A stretch of 64,000 nucleotides of DNA. It comes from an uncultured Muribaculaceae bacterium. Its GTDB lineage: Bacteria; Bacteroidota; Bacteroidia; Bacteroidales; Muribaculaceae. The notes below the pieces were generated by a model, which was not told where the DNA came from, did not search any database, and saw only the letters and a program-made list of their open reading frames with translations. The DNA is taken from assembly GCA_947176745.1 (NCBI GenBank), contig CAMWRV010000002.1, positions 52,378 to 116,377 on the forward strand, in the 5' to 3' direction. Position numbers and translations under genes: made by a program. Shown in pieces: positions 61,955 through 64,000 of this stretch (position 1 is its first letter; every line of letters begins with the position of its first letter).

Positions 61955-63736
61955 ATGATAGAACATAACAAGGATATAACTTCATTCACGACGTTCGGGA
62001 TTCCGGTCCGCGCACGCCACTTCGCCGAATATTCATCAGAAAAGGAGCTTCTCAAAATCTCGCGAGACAAGACGTTTATCGAGGGTCCGGTGCTCAATAT
62101 CGGGGGAGGAAGCAATCTGCTGTTCGTCGGAGACTATGACGGACTCGTGCTTCATTCAGCCATAAAGGGCATTGTCAGATATGACAAGGACGGAGATACG
62201 GTTTTTGCCATAGCAGGTGCGGGAGAGAAGTGGACTGACTTTGTCGAATGGACTCTCGGCCAGGGTCTGGCCGGTGTCGAGAATCTTGCCGGAATCCCCG
62301 GAGAGGTCGGAGCGGCCCCGGTGCAGAATGTCGGAGCCTACGGTGTGGAGGCGGGAGATGTGATACATGCCGTGGAATGCTTCGACACATTCACAAGAAC
62401 CACCCGGCGATTCACTGCTGAGGAATGTCGTTTCGGCTATCGCGACAGCTTTTTCAAACATGAGGGGAAAGGCCGCTACATCGTAATGAGAGTCTCCTTC
62501 CGGCTCCGTCCCGGCTCAGAAGCACGGAATCTCGAATACGGACCGCTTCGCGATCTTGAGGAGAGACTCGGACATGTGCCGACTATCAGGGAGGTTGCCG
62601 ACGAGGTTGTCAGGATTCGTGACGCCAAGCTTCCTGATCCTGCCGTTATCGGAAGTGCAGGCAGTTTTTTCAAAAATCCGGTAGTGCACAGCGGGCATCT
62701 CGAGGAGATCAGGGTTCTGACCGGTGAGGCTGTTTCCGGTTATCCTGTAGGAGAGAAGCACACAAAGGTGTCGGCTGCATGGCTGATAGACCACGCGGGC
62801 ATGAAAGGTTGCCGTCAGGGAGGCGCGGAGGTATACGACAAGCAGCCGCTTGTTATAGTCAACAGAGAAAATGCGACTTCGGAAGATGTGGCTGTCCTTG
62901 CGGAAAAAGTGCGTTCGGCCGTAAGAAAGAAATTTCTGATCGACCTGAATCCGGAAGTCAACTTCATTGACACCTCAGTGCATGTCACCATGCTCGGCAC
63001 CGGCACATCAAAGGGAATTCCCGAAATCGGATGCGAATGTCCAGTATGCACATCTTCCGATATTAAAGACAAGCGGACACGCACATCCGCATTGGTGCGC
63101 ACAATGGGACTGACAATCCTGATCGATCCCTCACCCGATTTCCGTCTGCAGGCTCTTGCCGCCGGTATACACCACATAGACGCAGTTCTTGTCACACACA
63201 GTCATTATGACCATGTCGGGGGCATAGATGATCTGCGCCCGTTCTGCGACGGGGGCGATCTTGTAATGTATGCCAACGACAGAGCAGAGAAAGATCTTCG
63301 GAAGCATTATGACTATTGTTTCCGTGAGAATCCATATCCGGGAGTGCCGGTTTTCAGGCTGAAGACTGTGGGTAACACCCCGTTCTTTATAAATGGAGTG
63401 AAGATAGTCCCTGTTGAAGTCATGCACGGCGCGATGCCGATACTTGGATTCCGTATCGGTAATTTTGCATACATTACCGATGCCAAGACGATTGAACCTG
63501 CGGAGATCGAAAAACTGGAAGGGGTGGACACTCTTGTTGTAAACGCTCTCCGCGACCGCGACCACTTCTCGCACTTCACGCTTGCGGAGGCACTCGCGCT
63601 TGTGGAGTCAGTCTCTCCGAGGCAGGCATATCTGACACACTTCAATCACGAGATCGGCCGACACTACGATCTTTCAAAAAGATTGCCCGACGGCGTATCG
63701 CCGGGTTTTGACGGACTCTCCTTCTCCGTGAGATGA
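61955..63736 (+). CDS. murB: MurB (UDP-N-acetylenolpyruvoylglucosamine reductase) fused to a PhnP-like metallo-beta-lactamase-fold domain
   Basis: Residues 1-340 are MurB, the FAD enzyme that completes UDP-MurNAc. Motifs are TSFTTFGIPVRARHFAEY, GGGSNLLF, GLAGVENLAGIPGEVGAAPVQNVGAYG, GYRDSFFKHEGKG, GSAGSFFKNPVV (catalytic Ser) and NPEVNFI with the catalytic Glu. Residues about 345-593 are an MBL-fold hydrolase: VTMLGTGTSKGIPEIGC, CPVC, VLVTHSHYDHVGGIDDLRPF, and a late LTHFNHEIG. The frame is continuous with no stop between the domains. The MBL activity is unknown; related proteins are phosphodiesterase-like. Confidence 0.93.
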   Translation: MIEHNKDITSFTTFGIPVRARHFAEYSSEKELLKISRDKTFIEGPVLNIGGGSNLLFVGDYDGLVLHSAIKGIVRYDKDGDTVFAIAGAGEKWTDFVEWTLGQGLAGVENLAGIPGEVGAAPVQNVGAYGVEAGDVIHAVECFDTFTRTTRRFTAEECRFGYRDSFFKHEGKGRYIVMRVSFRLRPGSEARNLEYGPLRDLEERLGHVPTIREVADEVVRIRDAKLPDPAVIGSAGSFFKNPVVHSGHLEEIRVLTGEAVSGYPVGEKHTKVSAAWLIDHAGMKGCRQGGAEVYDKQPLVIVNRENATSEDVAVLAEKVRSAVRKKFLIDLNPEVNFIDTSVHVTMLGTGTSKGIPEIGCECPVCTSSDIKDKRTRTSALVRTMGLTILIDPSPDFRLQALAAGIHHIDAVLVTHSHYDHVGGIDDLRPFCDGGDLVMYANDRAEKDLRKHYDYCFRENPYPGVPVFRLKTVGNTPFFINGVKIVPVEVMHGAMPILGFRIGNFAYITDAKTIEPAEIEKLEGVDTLVVNALRDRDHFSHFTLAEALALVESVSPRQAYLTHFNHEIGRHYDLSKRLPDGVSPGFDGLSFSVR

Positions 63737-63839
63737 ACGCTGAATGATATTTATAATTGGTCGGATTGTGATTATTAGTGGTCAATATGGTGTAAATTAT
63801 TAGAAATGGCAAATTTTTTAAGAAAAAATAGTTGAAAAA

Positions 63840-63871
63840 TTTGGTGGATTCGAAAATTGTTACTAACTTTG
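63840..63871 (+). promoter_or_regulatory. Promoter for the tRNA at the window end
   Basis: TTG at 63841-63843 lies 20 bp from TAACTTTG at 63864-63871, about 70 bp before the tRNA-Glu 5' end. Confidence 0.75.
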
Positions 63872-63942
63872 CATCGCAAAAGGGAAACAACGAGGCTCTG
63901 AGGCAAACGATGAATCGGGTTTCTGAGTGACCTTCGCCAACC

Positions 63943-64000
63943 GGTCGATTAGTGTAGCGGTTAGCACGCCACCCTCTCACGGTGGAGACTCGGGTTCGAG
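63943..64000 (+). tRNA. tRNA-Glu (anticodon CUC), 3' truncated by window edge
   Basis: GGTCGAT acceptor start, TA, D stem GTGT/GCAC, anticodon stem CCACC/GGTGG with loop CTCTCAC, and the start of the T arm (CTCGGGTTCGAG). The last ~18 nt lie beyond the window. Confidence 0.85.

Noticed and set aside
1-64000. CRISPR array, prophage, restriction or other known defence genes
   Set aside because: I saw no regularly spaced repeats, cas genes, phage structural genes, methylase/nuclease pairs or toxin-antitoxin pairs in the ORF products.

Overview
The window looks like a chromosomal segment of a Bacteroidales bacterium, most likely Muribaculaceae-like. The reasons are a GC content near 50%, the Bacteroidetes -7 promoter motif TAnnTTTG with TTG about 20 bp upstream, weak Shine-Dalgarno signals, an Nqr operon, a DUF4250 gene, an OstA-like protein, Omp28, DUF6029, a T9SS-type C-terminal sorting domain, and a fused DAHP synthase/chorismate mutase. 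The family-level assignment is inference. Most of the window is core metabolism and envelope housekeeping. I see no prophage, integrase, CRISPR array or canonical defence island.

Layout. 1-12.7 kb (+): the 3' end of clpP, then clpX and recQ, then a run of three periplasmic parvulin-type (SurA-like) proteins, an OstA-like LPS-transport protein and mutL. The first parvulin gene is broken by an exact 236-bp tandem duplication. 12.7-18.8 kb (-): malQ, class II ribonucleotide reductase nrdJ, and a membrane-anchored protein of unknown function. 19-25 kb (-): an exported redox/outer-membrane cluster (TlpA, DUF6029 barrel, Omp28 lipoprotein, Cys-rich T9SS cargo) and class III fructose bisphosphatase. 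25.1-25.3 kb: a 184-bp MITE-like palindromic element; a minimal relative lies at 36.97 kb. 25.3-27.6 kb (+): a small membrane protein, DAHP synthase/chorismate mutase, and two FdtA/WxcM cupins. 27.6-35.6 kb: a DcaP-like porin, DUF4250, a BioG-BioC fusion, bioF, bioA and priA. 35.6-38.2 kb (+): two small beta-barrels, a DUF59/MIP18 protein and lpxH. 38.5-41.4 kb (-): a small membrane protein, an RNase D-like exonuclease, bioD and glyA. 41.5-47.4 kb (-): nqrABCDEF. 47.6-54.3 kb (-): a TPR protein, a PstS-like lipoprotein, a small membrane protein, then tonB-exbD-exbD-exbB. 54.8-60 kb: pgk, an AmgK-RapZ fusion with a MurU-like nucleotidyltransferase, an unlisted 58-aa membrane protein, and prfA. 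60.1-64 kb: rpsP, tRNA-Met, a lipoprotein with a BamE-like C-terminus, a MurB/metallo-beta-lactamase-fold fusion, and the start of tRNA-Glu.

How the genes work together. Several loci serve the envelope: SurA-like folding factors with OstA-like LPS transport, LpxH for lipid A, AmgK/MurU and MurB for peptidoglycan precursors, and ExbB/ExbD/TonB energising outer-membrane import. Nqr builds the sodium gradient. BioA, BioF, BioC-BioG and BioD cover late biotin synthesis; bioB is not in the window. The most notable observations are the frame-breaking tandem duplication, the MITE-like element whose ends carry outward -7 motifs, the AmgK-RapZ and MurB-MBL fusions, the thioredoxin-fold/Cys-rich export cluster, and a set of genes whose -7 element sits only 5-9 bp before the start codon.
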